From positions 992,001 to 1,056,000 of the forward strand of contig NZ_OBMI01000001.1 of the NCBI RefSeq assembly GCF_900199185.1: DNA of 64,000 nucleotides. The letters are read 5' to 3'. Below, piece by piece: positions 57,013-64,000 of the stretch. A program made the position numbers and the translations under genes. The notes beneath the pieces were generated by a model. The model was not told the origin of the DNA. It did not search any database and was given only the letters and a program-made list of their open reading frames with translations. Source of the stretch: Sphingomonas guangdongensis (GTDB lineage Bacteria; Pseudomonadota; Alphaproteobacteria; Sphingomonadales; Sphingomonadaceae). Within the stretch, counting starts at the first letter, position 1, and each line of letters starts with the position of its first letter.

Positions 57013-57801
57013 ATGACGCTGTCCATCGCCTCCTGGAACATCAACTCGGTCCGCTTCCGCATCGATGCCGTCGAGCGCTTCCTTCGGGAAGAGTCACCCG
57101 ACATCCTGTGCCTGCAGGAGACCAAGGTGATCGACGGCGATTTCCCTGCCGCACCCTTTCGCGCGCTCGGCTACGAGCACTTGGTCATCAACGGCCAGCG
57201 GATGCACCACGGCGTCGCGATCATCAGCCGGGTGCCGCTCAGCGCCGACGACCGGCTCGACTGGCAGGCGAACGGGGAAGCGCGCCACGTCGGCGTCCGA
57301 CTGGAGAACGGGCTCAGGCTAGAGAATGTCTACGTGCCGGCCGGCGGCGACGTGCCCGATCGCGAATTGAACCCCAAGTTCGGGCAGAAACTCGACTTCC
57401 TCGAGCGCATGACCGCCTGGTCGGCGGCGCTGGACGTGCCGACGCTGCTGGTGGGCGACTTCAACGTCGCCCCGCTCGAATCGGACGTCTGGAACCACAA
57501 GGCGCTGCTCGATGTCGTCAGCCACACACCGATCGAGGTGGAGGCGCTTGCCCGGCTACAGACAGCGCACGGGTGGGTCGATCTCGGCCGCCGCTTCTAC
57601 CCCGCGCCGCAGCGCCTCCACACCTGGTGGAGTTACCGCGCCAAAGACTGGGCGCTGTCCGACCGCGGGCGACGGCTCGACCACATGTGGGCGAGCCCGG
57701 CGATCGCCGACAGGGCGGTCGCGCACCGCGTATGCGAGCCGTGCCGGAGCTGGCTGAAGCCGAGCGATCATGTGCCGCTCGTCACCGAGTTCGATCTGTG
57801 A
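57013..57801 (+). CDS. xth: Exodeoxyribonuclease III
   Basis: A 262-aa Mg2+-dependent AP endonuclease and 3' exonuclease of base excision repair. Signatures are IASWNINSVRFR, DILCLQETKV (metal-binding Glu), GDFNVAPLESDVWNHKALL (catalytic Asp and Asn) and a C-terminal DHVPLVTEFDL with the catalytic His. WSYRAKDWALSDRGRRLDHMWAS is family-typical. It starts at ATG 57013, after the intrinsic terminator, so it has its own promoter. Its stop overlaps ribA as GTGA. Confidence 0.96.
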   Translation: MTLSIASWNINSVRFRIDAVERFLREESPDILCLQETKVIDGDFPAAPFRALGYEHLVINGQRMHHGVAIISRVPLSADDRLDWQANGEARHVGVRLENGLRLENVYVPAGGDVPDRELNPKFGQKLDFLERMTAWSAALDVPTLLVGDFNVAPLESDVWNHKALLDVVSHTPIEVEALARLQTAHGWVDLGRRFYPAPQRLHTWWSYRAKDWALSDRGRRLDHMWASPAIADRAVAHRVCEPCRSWLKPSDHVPLVTEFDL

Positions 57802-58850
57802 GCGACCCGCGAGCAGCCGCCCGCGCAATCGATGCGCTGCGGCGCGGTTGGCCAATCGCGATCGACGGATTGTCGATGCTCGCGATCGAGACCGCCGATC
57901 CGGTCCGGCTGGCCGACTTCGATCCGGCGGAGCGCGCCGCGGTGCTGCTGTCGGCCGGTCGCGCGGCGACACTGAAGCTCGGCAATCAGCTCGACGCGGC
58001 GGTCGCGCCCGACGCCCCGGTCCTTCTCGAACGCGCACCGTGGCTCGACTTCGCGGCCGCAACCGCGCTCGCCGATCCGCAGCGTGATCTTGCGACGCCG
58101 CTCAAGGGACCCTTCCGCGCGATCCCGGTCGGTCCGCCGGCACCTGCTGAGGCGGCGCTGCGCTTCGCCCGCATTGCGGGGCTGCTTCCCGCCTTCTTCG
58201 TTCGGGAGGACGGCCCGGCGGACGTATCGCTGACGGTCGCCGACATCGACGCCCACGAGGATGCGTCGCGGCTCCGCATCGCGACCCGCGCGCGCCTGCC
58301 GATCGCGGCGGCGGAAGCAGCGGAGATCGTCGCCTTCCGCACGCCGGAGGCCGCGGGCGAGCATGTTGCGCTCCTTATCGGCCAGCCAGATGGGACGCCG
58401 CCGCTCGTCCGGCTCCACAGCGAGTGTCTGACCGGCGACGTGCTCGGCAGCCTGAAGTGCGACTGCGGGCCGCAGCTCCACGAAGCGCTGCGCCGCATCG
58501 AGGGGGCGGGCTGGGGCATCCTGCTCTACCTGCGCCAGGAAGGACGCGGGATCGGACTGGTCAACAAGCTCAGGGCCTATGCGCTGCAGGACCAGGGCTT
58601 CGACACCGTCGATGCCAACATCCGGCTCGGCTTCGCGGTCGACGCGCGCGACTTTGCGGTCGCCGCGCAGATGCTCGCGCTGCTCGGACAGCGACGGATC
58701 CAATTGCTGACCAACAATCCGGCCAAGGCTGCGACACTCGCCAGCCACGGTATCGAAGTGGTCGAGCGCGTGCCGATCGCGCTTGCCGCCAATCCGCACA
58801 ACCAGCGCTATCTCGCGACCAAGCGCGACCGGACCGGCCACCAGCTGTGA
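57798..58850 (+). CDS. ribA: GTP cyclohydrolase II with degenerate N-terminal domain
   Basis: A 350-aa riboflavin-pathway protein. The C-terminal half (about residues 150-350) is a full GTP cyclohydrolase II: RLHSECLTGDVLGSLKCDCGPQL carries the zinc cysteines, YLRQEGRGIGLVNKLRAYALQDQG the substrate and catalytic residues, and LLTNNPAKAATLASHGIEV the tail. The N-terminal 150 residues look like a worn DHBP synthase (RibB) domain without its DDEDRE acidic motif. It starts with GTG 57798. Confidence 0.92.
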   Translation: MSDPRAAARAIDALRRGWPIAIDGLSMLAIETADPVRLADFDPAERAAVLLSAGRAATLKLGNQLDAAVAPDAPVLLERAPWLDFAAATALADPQRDLATPLKGPFRAIPVGPPAPAEAALRFARIAGLLPAFFVREDGPADVSLTVADIDAHEDASRLRIATRARLPIAAAEAAEIVAFRTPEAAGEHVALLIGQPDGTPPLVRLHSECLTGDVLGSLKCDCGPQLHEALRRIEGAGWGILLYLRQEGRGIGLVNKLRAYALQDQGFDTVDANIRLGFAVDARDFAVAAQMLALLGQRRIQLLTNNPAKAATLASHGIEVVERVPIALAANPHNQRYLATKRDRTGHQL

Positions 58851-58851
58851 C

Positions 58852-59352
58852 GTGCGCACGCTGATCGTCGTGTTCGGCGCGGCGGTGTGGGCAGGCGGAC
58901 GCGCCAGTCCGACGCTCGCCCGCCGGACCCGCTACGCGCTCGCCGCGGCACGCGCCGATCCCTCAAGCGCGCTGTTCCTGTCGGGCGCGGAGGGTCGCTT
59001 CCCCCCGAGCGAAGCGCGGGTCATGGCGTCACTGATCGGCGATGCGGTGCCGCCGGACCGCCTGCACCTGGATGAGGCGAGCCGCGACACGCTGCAGACG
59101 GTGCTTGCGGCCACGGCCTACGCGCACGCCGGTGGACACGACCGGATCGTCGCCTGCACCGATCGGTACCATCTGCCACGCGTGCTGATGCTGTTCCGCC
59201 TGTGCGGCTTGCGTGCTGAGCCACTCCGCTTCGCGCGCGCCGATCTGGCGAGCCTTTCAACCTACCGCCGGCGGATGGCGCTACGCGAGGCGGCGGCGCT
59301 GCCCTATGACCTCGTCGCGGGATTATGGGCGCTCAGACGAGCAGGTCGCTGA
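58852..59352 (+). CDS. YdcF/DUF218 family protein
   Basis: A 166-aa protein of the DUF218 family. Landmarks are VVFGAAVWAGGRASPTLARRTRYAL, ALFLSGAEG, a conserved SRDTLQTVLAATAY region and VACTDRYHLPRVLMLF, which resembles the YdcF S-adenosylmethionine-binding surface. No transmembrane helix is clear, unlike SanA-type relatives. Function unknown. It starts at GTG 58852, one base after the ribA stop, and overlaps the convergent HAD gene by 20 bp. Confidence 0.88.
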   Translation: MRTLIVVFGAAVWAGGRASPTLARRTRYALAAARADPSSALFLSGAEGRFPPSEARVMASLIGDAVPPDRLHLDEASRDTLQTVLAATAYAHAGGHDRIVACTDRYHLPRVLMLFRLCGLRAEPLRFARADLASLSTYRRRMALREAAALPYDLVAGLWALRRAGR

Positions 59353-59995
59353 CCGTGGCGAAGTCGGCCGCGACCGCGTCCACGCCGATTGCCTTCAGCC
59401 GCTCGGCATGCCCGACGCCGCAGTGGCTGCCGGCGCACAGCCCGATGACATAGGCACCCGACGCGACCGCACCCGTCGCGCCAACCGGCGAGTCCTCGAT
59501 GATGGCGCAATCCGCGATGTCGATGCCGAGCTGGGCAGCCCCGTAGAGGTACAGGTCGGGCGCCGGCTTTCCGCGCGCGACATGCTCCTTGCCCGAGTAG
59601 ATGTGCGGCTCGAACGCGGCGCGCAGGCCGATGTGGTCGAGGTGCGCACGGATCCATGCGGTGCTGCTCGACGACACGATCGCCTTCGGCACCGTCGGCG
59701 GCAGCGAGCGGACGAAGGCGACCGCGCCGGCCACTTCGCCAACCCCCTCGCGCATGGTACGATCGTTCTCCAGCTTGCGCGCAGCGGCGAAATCGTCCGG
59801 AAGCGTCCGCCCGATCCAGCGCTCGACCGCACCGATGAAGTCCGCGCCGGCCAGTCCCATGAAGTGCGCCATCGACTCCTCGGCGCTGGTAGGATGACCG
59901 ATGCCGCTCAGATAGTCGGCGATGTGGCGGTTGCCGGCCGCCTCGCTCTCGATCAGCACGCCGTCGAAGTCGAACAGAATCGCCTTGAACAGCAT
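59333..59995 (-). CDS. HAD-family phosphatase/phosphomutase (beta-phosphoglucomutase-like)
   Basis: A 220-aa HAD hydrolase. Motif I is ILFDFDGVLIESE (Asp nucleophile at residue 9), motif II IVSSSS, motif III in RGKPAPDLYLYGA and motif IV IIEDSPVGATGAV. The cap and motifs suit sugar-phosphate or phosphoglycolate substrates; the exact one is unknown. The start codon shares one base with the stop of the upstream YggS gene (TGATG), so the two are coupled. Confidence 0.9.
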   Translation of the reverse strand: MLFKAILFDFDGVLIESEAAGNRHIADYLSGIGHPTSAEESMAHFMGLAGADFIGAVERWIGRTLPDDFAAARKLENDRTMREGVGEVAGAVAFVRSLPPTVPKAIVSSSSTAWIRAHLDHIGLRAAFEPHIYSGKEHVARGKPAPDLYLYGAAQLGIDIADCAIIEDSPVGATGAVASGAYVIGLCAGSHCGVGHAERLKAIGVDAVAADFATVSDLLV

Positions 59996-60660
59996 CAGCG
60001 AGCCCCAAACAGCGCGGTGCCTACCCGCACGTGGGTCGCGCCGATCGTCACCGCGGTCTCGACATCGCCCGACATCCCCATGCTGAGCTCGGCCAGCCCA
60101 TGATCCCGCGCCAGCTTGGCCAGCAACGCGAAATAGGGCGCGGGCTCGACGCCGGCCGGGGGCACCGCCATCAAGCCAGCGACCGGCAGCGCCGCTTGCC
60201 GCGCCTCACCGAGCAGCGCCGGCAGGTCCGCGGTAGGGCAGCCGCCCTTTTGTGGTTCGTCGCCGATGTTGACCTGGATGAAGCAGGGAGGCCGCCGATC
60301 CGCGGCGTCCATCGCCTTCGCCAATGCGGTCACGAGCGATGACCGATCGACCGAGTGGATCGCGTCGAACAGCGCGACCGCATCGCCGGCCTTGTTCGAT
60401 TGCAGCTGCCCGACCAGATGCAGCGCGATCCCCGCCGTTTCGCCTCGGAGCGCCGGCCACTTGCCCTGCGCCTCCTGCACCCTGTTCTCTCCGAACACCC
60501 GCTGTCCCGCGGCGATCAGCGGACGGATCGCCGCGGCGTCGTGAGTCTTCGACACCGCGATCAGCGTCACTTCCTCGGCCGCGCGCCCGGCCACCCGCGT
60601 GGCGCGGGCGATCTGGTCCTGAACGGCATGGAGGCGACCGGCGGCATCGTCGTGGAGCAT
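59995..60660 (-). CDS. YggS/PLPBP pyridoxal phosphate homeostasis protein
   Basis: A 221-aa single-domain fold-type III PLP protein. The Schiff-base Lys is in LIAVSKTHDA; GENRVQEAQGKW, LHLVGQLQSNKA, VNIGDEPQKGG, SMGMSGDVETAV and THVRVGTALFG complete the family pattern. These proteins buffer free pyridoxal phosphate and are not known to be enzymes. I start at ATG 60660; ATG 60690 would overlap the divergent ThiE-like gene. Confidence 0.94.
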   Translation of the reverse strand: MLHDDAAGRLHAVQDQIARATRVAGRAAEEVTLIAVSKTHDAAAIRPLIAAGQRVFGENRVQEAQGKWPALRGETAGIALHLVGQLQSNKAGDAVALFDAIHSVDRSSLVTALAKAMDAADRRPPCFIQVNIGDEPQKGGCPTADLPALLGEARQAALPVAGLMAVPPAGVEPAPYFALLAKLARDHGLAELSMGMSGDVETAVTIGATHVRVGTALFGAR

Positions 60661-60683
60661 CGCGCGCGCTATAGGCGAGGGCG

Positions 60684-61244
60684 ATGCCATCCCGCCACCC
60701 CGTGCCGCGCCGCTGGCTGTTCGTCGACGACCGGCTGGGTAACGGCCTCTGGTGCGCGCTGCGGCGCCTGCCGCCGGGGAGCGGCGTCGTGTTCCGCGCG
60801 CGTGATCGGGCGGGTGAGGCACGCTACGTCCGGGTACGCCGGATCGCGCGAGCGCGGCGGCTGGTGCTGCTGAGCGCGGACAGCAAACGAGCGGGCGCCG
60901 CGGGCGTACATAATGGGTTAGGACCAGGGCTGCGGTCGCGTTCGGTGCACGATCGCCGCGAGTTGCTGGCCGCGCGGCGAGCGATCGCCGACCTGATCTT
61001 CGTGTCGCCGGTGTTCGCGACCCGATCGCATCCGGAGGCGGCAGTGCTGGGGCCGCACGGGTTCGCGTGGCTGGCGCGCGGATCGGCGATCCCGGTAATT
61101 GCGCTCGGCGGCATGACCGAGCGGCGTTGGCGACGCCTACCTGACGCGCATGGTTGGGCGGGAATCGACGCGTGGGTCGGTTCGTCAGGCCAGCGAACGC
61201 TGACAGCCCTTAGTGGAGCTCGGCCGCAAGAGATCGAGCCTTAG
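60684..61244 (+). CDS. Thiamine-phosphate synthase-like protein
   Basis: A 186-aa TIM-barrel protein resembling ThiE/TenI. Visible pieces are RRWLFVDDRLG at the start, LVLLSADSKRAGAAGVHNG, DLIFVSPVFATRSHPEA (the pyrophosphate-loop region of ThiE) and IPVIALGGMTERRWRRL. It is shorter than typical ThiE (about 210 aa) and misses parts of the substrate loops, so it may be a TenI-like relative rather than a full thiamine phosphate synthase. It is divergent from YggS. Confidence 0.75.
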   Translation: MPSRHPVPRRWLFVDDRLGNGLWCALRRLPPGSGVVFRARDRAGEARYVRVRRIARARRLVLLSADSKRAGAAGVHNGLGPGLRSRSVHDRRELLAARRAIADLIFVSPVFATRSHPEAAVLGPHGFAWLARGSAIPVIALGGMTERRWRRLPDAHGWAGIDAWVGSSGQRTLTALSGARPQEIEP

Positions 61245-61289
61245 CTTGGACGACGGACAGGTGAAGCGAGCGCCAGACGCTCGCCGATT

Positions 61290-62003
61290 TCAGAACCGGA
61301 ACGCGGTTCCGACGTAGACCGACTGGCTGTCGCGGCGATCATCGGTCAGCTGCGGCAGGCGCTCACGATCGGACCGGTAACGGACGCCGGCCGTGACATC
61401 GAGATTGCGGGTGATCTTGTACGCGCCGCCGGCTTCAAGCGAGTAGCTCGGCGTTTCGGCGAGCAGGCGCGGCTGGTTGGCAAGCGGGCGGACCGCCTCC
61501 GCCTTCACCCGCGCGCCGAAGCTGCGACCGGTGTAGCTGATCCCGAGGTCAGCCGACTCGCGGCTGCCCGGCTGACCCGCAAGGTCGACCTTGGTCAGCT
61601 CGCTGGAGAGCGCAAACCGCTTCCAACCAACTGCGACGCCCAGGTTATAGGCGATCGGGGCCAACGCGACCGGCGAGGGCGCGGCGACACGCTCACCAAG
61701 CGCCGCCGGTGTCCGGTTGGACCGCGCCCGAACCGCCACCGTCACCGCGCGCGATGCCTTCTCGGTCGCGCCCGATGGCGTGAAGCGGAAGCCGGATGCG
61801 GAGAGACCCGCACGCGCCAGGGCGGCGGCAAGCTTCGGATCACCGGCGGAGGGCGTGAACCCGCCCAGCCCGCCTCCCACGCCGGCGGGGGCGGCACGCG
61901 CGGTCAATCGGCCCTCGTCCGCGCCGATCGCAGGCGCGACGCCGGCCACCACAGCAAGCGCTGCAGCGACACCGATCCCGACAATGGTGCGCGTTGCGAC
62001 CAC
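61290..62003 (-). CDS. Exported outer-membrane-like beta-barrel protein
   Basis: A 237-aa protein with a signal peptide (MVATRTIVGIGVAAALAVVAGVAPAIGA, cleavage near residue 28), a Gly- and Ala-rich linker (about 35-90), then alternating hydrophobic strands (VAVGWKRFALSSEL, ADLGISYTGRSFGARVKAEAV, LEAGGAYKITRNLDVTAGVRY) and a C-terminal Phe, as in outer-membrane barrels recognised by BamA. The family is not recognised. It is divergent from the DnaA-box region. Confidence 0.65.
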   Translation of the reverse strand: MVATRTIVGIGVAAALAVVAGVAPAIGADEGRLTARAAPAGVGGGLGGFTPSAGDPKLAAALARAGLSASGFRFTPSGATEKASRAVTVAVRARSNRTPAALGERVAAPSPVALAPIAYNLGVAVGWKRFALSSELTKVDLAGQPGSRESADLGISYTGRSFGARVKAEAVRPLANQPRLLAETPSYSLEAGGAYKITRNLDVTAGVRYRSDRERLPQLTDDRRDSQSVYVGTAFRF

Positions 62004-62043
62004 GAAGACTCCTCCACCCGGAAAAGAGCGCTACCATGATTCG

Positions 62044-62101
62044 GTTGCACCTATCCACCGCAGGGAATCTTTTCCCCTGACAGTGTTGCACCTTATCCAC
62101 A
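62044..62101. promoter_or_regulatory. Perfect DnaA box in a short direct repeat
   Basis: TTATCCACA at 62093-62101 is an exact DnaA box. The 16-nt word around it (GTTGCACCTTATCCAC, 62085-62100) recurs one base shorter at 62044-62058, where the box is degenerate. This 194-bp gap (62004-62197) lies between the divergent barrel and DUF3576 genes. Confidence 0.6.
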
Positions 62102-62197
62102 GGTGGCCGCGCCGGGCAGCCGGCGCTTGCGGCACACCGGCCACCATCTATAGAGGCGTGTCGCTCCACTCGCGTCGACCTGTTTAGGACCTGCTTG

Positions 62198-62632
62198 ATG
62201 TTCACCGCACCGCGTGTCGCCGTCCTCAGCCTCGCTCTGCTCGCCCTTGCTGCGTGCGGCCGCGGCGGCAACCGGCCGAACGCCGACCTCGCGGCGTCGC
62301 AGGTCACGACCATCGGCGTGAACAGCTATCTGTGGCGCGCCAGCCTCGACACGGTCAGCTTCATGCCGCTACTTCAGACCGATTCGAACGGCGGCGTGAT
62401 CGTCACCGACTGGTACACCAACCCCAACTCACCGACCGAGCGGATGAAGGTGACGGTCACGATCCTCGACCAGGATCTGCGCGCCGATGCGGTTCGGGTC
62501 GCGGCGCTGCGCCAGGTCAATCAGGGCGGCCAGTGGATCGCCGCGCCGGTCCAGGCGGCGACGGTTCAGAAGCTCGAGGACATCATCCTCACCCGCGCGC
62601 GCGACCTGCGCCGCGGGGCCATCGTCAACTGA
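62198..62632 (+). CDS. DUF3576 lipoprotein
   Basis: A 144-aa protein with a lipobox ([12 protein letters not shown]; lipid anchor at Cys 20), then the DUF3576 domain: [37 protein letters not shown] and [23 protein letters not shown]. This family is nearly restricted to alphaproteobacteria and probably sits in the outer-membrane envelope, often just before leuS and the LptE-like gene. Function unknown. Start ATG 62198; TTG 62195 directly precedes it. Confidence 0.9.
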   Translation: MFTAPRVAVLSLALLALAACGRGGNRPNADLAASQVTTIGVNSYLWRASLDTVSFMPLLQTDSNGGVIVTDWYTNPNSPTERMKVTVTILDQDLRADAVRVAALRQVNQGGQWIAAPVQAATVQKLEDIILTRARDLRRGAIVN

Positions 62633-62670
62633 TCAGCGCGGGGCCGGGCGCCCCCGAACGGAGCACAGCC

Positions 62671-64000
62671 ATGTCGCGTTTCAACGCGCTGACCGCCGAT
62701 GCCAAGTGGCAAGCGGTGTGGGATGAGCGCGCCACCTTCGCGGCCGACGACGCGAGCCCCAAGCCGAAAAGCTACGTGCTGGAAATGTTTCCCTACCCGT
62801 CGGGAAAGATCCACATGGGCCACGTTCGCAACTACACCATGGGCGACGTACTCGCGCGCTTTCGTCGAATGACCGGGCACGAGGTGCTCCATCCGATGGG
62901 CTGGGACGCGTTCGGCATGCCGGCCGAGAATGCGGCGATGGAGAAGGGCGTTCATCCCGGCGCCTGGACCTACCAGAACATCGCCGCGATGAAGGCGCAG
63001 CTGAAGCGGCTGGGCTTCGCGCTCGACTGGAGCCGCGAGCTCGCGACCTGCGACCCCGGCTACTACGGGCACGAGCAGGCGCTGTTCCTCGACCTGCTCG
63101 CCGCCGGACTCGTCTACCGCAAGGAGTCGGCGGTCAACTGGGACCCGGTCGACATGACCGTGCTGGCCAATGAGCAGGTCATTGACGGCCGCGGGTGGCG
63201 ATCGGCCGCGGTGGTCGAGAAGCGTAAGCTCAGCCAGTGGTTCCTGAAGATCACCGACTTCGCCGACGAGCTGCTCGACGGGCTGTCCACGCTCGACCAG
63301 TGGCCCGATAAGGTTCGGCTGATGCAGGAGAACTGGATCGGCAAGTCGGAGGGGCTGACCTTCGGCTTCACCGTGGCCGACGACGTGTCCGCCACATCGC
63401 CGATCGCTGACGAGCGCCGGATCGCCGTCTACTCGACGCGTCCAGACACGATCTTCGGCGCGAGCTTCGTGGCGGTCGCGGCCGATCACCCGATTGCGCT
63501 GGAGCTCGCCGCTGTGAACGCGGACGCCGCCGGCTTCATCGAGCAGTGCAAGGCCGGCGGCACCACCGCAGCCGAGCTGGAGACGCAGGAGAAGCTCGGC
63601 TTCGACACCGGGCTGAAGGTGCGGCATCCGTTCGACAGCGGCTGGATGCTGCCGGTCTTCATCGCCAACTTCGTGCTGATGGACTATGGCACCGGCGCGG
63701 TGATGGGCGTGCCCGCGCACGATCAGCGCGACCTGGATTTCGCGCGCAAGTACGGGCTTGAGGTACGCCGCGTGGTCGCCGACGACGACGCCGCTGACCC
63801 GGTGTTCGCCGGCGAAGAGGCCTACACGGGCCCGGGTCGCCTGGTGAACTCCGCCTTTCTAGACGGGCTGAGCGTCACGGATGCCAAGCGCGCGGTGATC
63901 GAGCGTGCGGAAGCAGGCGGCTGGGGCCAAGGCTCCACCGTGTGGCGCCTGCGCGACTGGGGCGTGAGCCGTCAGCGTTACTGGGGCACGCCGATCCCGA
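62671..64000 (+). CDS. leuS: Leucyl-tRNA synthetase, N-terminal part (runs off the right edge)
   Basis: Only the first 443 residues are present. The HIGH-type motif is HMGH in [19 protein letters not shown] (about residues 43-61), followed by [16 protein letters not shown], and the editing domain begins around 230 with [18 protein letters not shown] and the [14 protein letters not shown] segment. It charges tRNA-Leu and corrects mischarged products. It starts at ATG 62671, 38 nt after the DUF3576 stop, so the two are likely co-transcribed. The KMSKS part is outside the window. Confidence 0.97.
   Translation, partial: MSRFNALTADAKWQAVWDERATFAADDASPKPKSYVLEMFPYPSGKIHMGHVRNYTMGDVLARFRRMTGHEVLHPMGWDAFGMPAENAAMEKGVHPGAWTYQNIAAMKAQLKRLGFALDWSRELATCDPGYYGHEQALFLDLLAAGLVYRKESAVNWDPVDMTVLANEQVIDGRGWRSAAVVEKRKLSQWFLKITDFADELLDGLSTLDQWPDKVRLMQENWIGKSEGLTFGFTVADDVSATSPIADERRIAVYSTRPDTIFGASFVAVAADHPIALELAAVNADAAGFIEQCKAGGTTAAELETQEKLGFDTGLKVRHPFDSGWMLPVFIANFVLMDYGTGAVMGVPAHDQRDLDFARKYGLEVRRVVADDDAADPVFAGEEAYTGPGRLVNSAFLDGLSVTDAKRAVIERAEAGGWGQGSTVWRLRDWGVSRQRYWGTPIP

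Noticed and set aside
62004..62197. Chromosome replication origin
   Set aside because: Only one perfect DnaA box, no box cluster, no AT-rich unwinding region, and no dnaA, parAB or hemE neighbours.

Overview
The window is high-GC chromosomal DNA from an alphaproteobacterium, most likely a Sphingomonas-type member of the Sphingomonadales. Four things point there. The order rpmF-plsX-fabH-ihfA-merR is typical of alphaproteobacteria, as is the presence of MmcB, DUF1489 and DUF3576 proteins. Lysine is charged by a class I lysyl-tRNA synthetase. sucC sits beside etfBA rather than beside sucD. Two SOS boxes have the alphaproteobacterial GTTC-N7-GTTC form. I see no prophage, IS element, integrase or CRISPR array. 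Almost everything is core housekeeping, densely packed: twelve neighbouring pairs share a 4-nt ATGA or GTGA stop/start overlap.

Layout. 1-5.3 kb: the start of gltX, then prs, a PilZ protein, a small membrane protein, sucC and etfBA (TCA cycle and electron transfer flavoprotein). 5.3-12.9 kb: a phytanoyl-CoA dioxygenase-like protein, an ABM-domain membrane protein, an nhaA-deacetylase pair, a DUF389 membrane protein, lysS and a bestrophin-like channel. 12.9-16.6 kb: a DUF2141 protein, an SOS-boxed DinG-like helicase and a SixA-type phosphatase. 16.6-19.7 kb: the rpmF-plsX-fabH-ihfA-merR operon on the minus strand. 19.7-25.6 kb: MAPEG, metallo-beta-lactamase-fold, SPFH and S9 peptidase genes, a PabC-like fragment and aatA. 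25.7-29.9 kb: an exported small protein with msrA, then DUF1489, mgtE, ppiB and a LysR regulator.

29.9-33.8 kb holds a LysR gene, an LTTR palindrome, a terminator-ended small RNA candidate, a bacterial Cdc48/p97-type AAA ATPase and an MFS transporter. 33.9-37.3 kb is a compact four-gene type III polyketide synthase operon (two methyltransferases and an FAD oxidoreductase), probably making an alkylresorcinol- or quinone-like lipid. 37.3-45.4 kb: msrB, a class A PBP, metalloprotease, SCO1, ankyrin, mmcB (with a second SOS box), DUF1697, gpsA and tsaD. 45.5-49.7 kb: hemCD with a mitofilin/HemX-like protein, gcdH and a GNAT acetyltransferase. 49.7-64 kb: DUF72, tRNA-Gly(GCC), a YbbN-like thioredoxin, a LonN protein, ubiH-type, ftsK, lolA, xth, ribA, YdcF-, HAD-, YggS- and ThiE-like genes, an outer-membrane-like protein, a DUF3576 lipoprotein and the start of leuS.

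The best non-coding leads are a 306-bp gap at 20994-21299 that can fold into at least five stems, a LysR-linked small RNA candidate at about 30059-30119, a second small RNA candidate at about 56825-56961, two SOS boxes, a perfect DnaA box at 62093 and several palindromic repeats. Three apparently real genes (at 5304, 34527 and 49152) have no ATG, GTG or TTG start where homology suggests they begin. All family assignments come from reading motifs; no database search was run.
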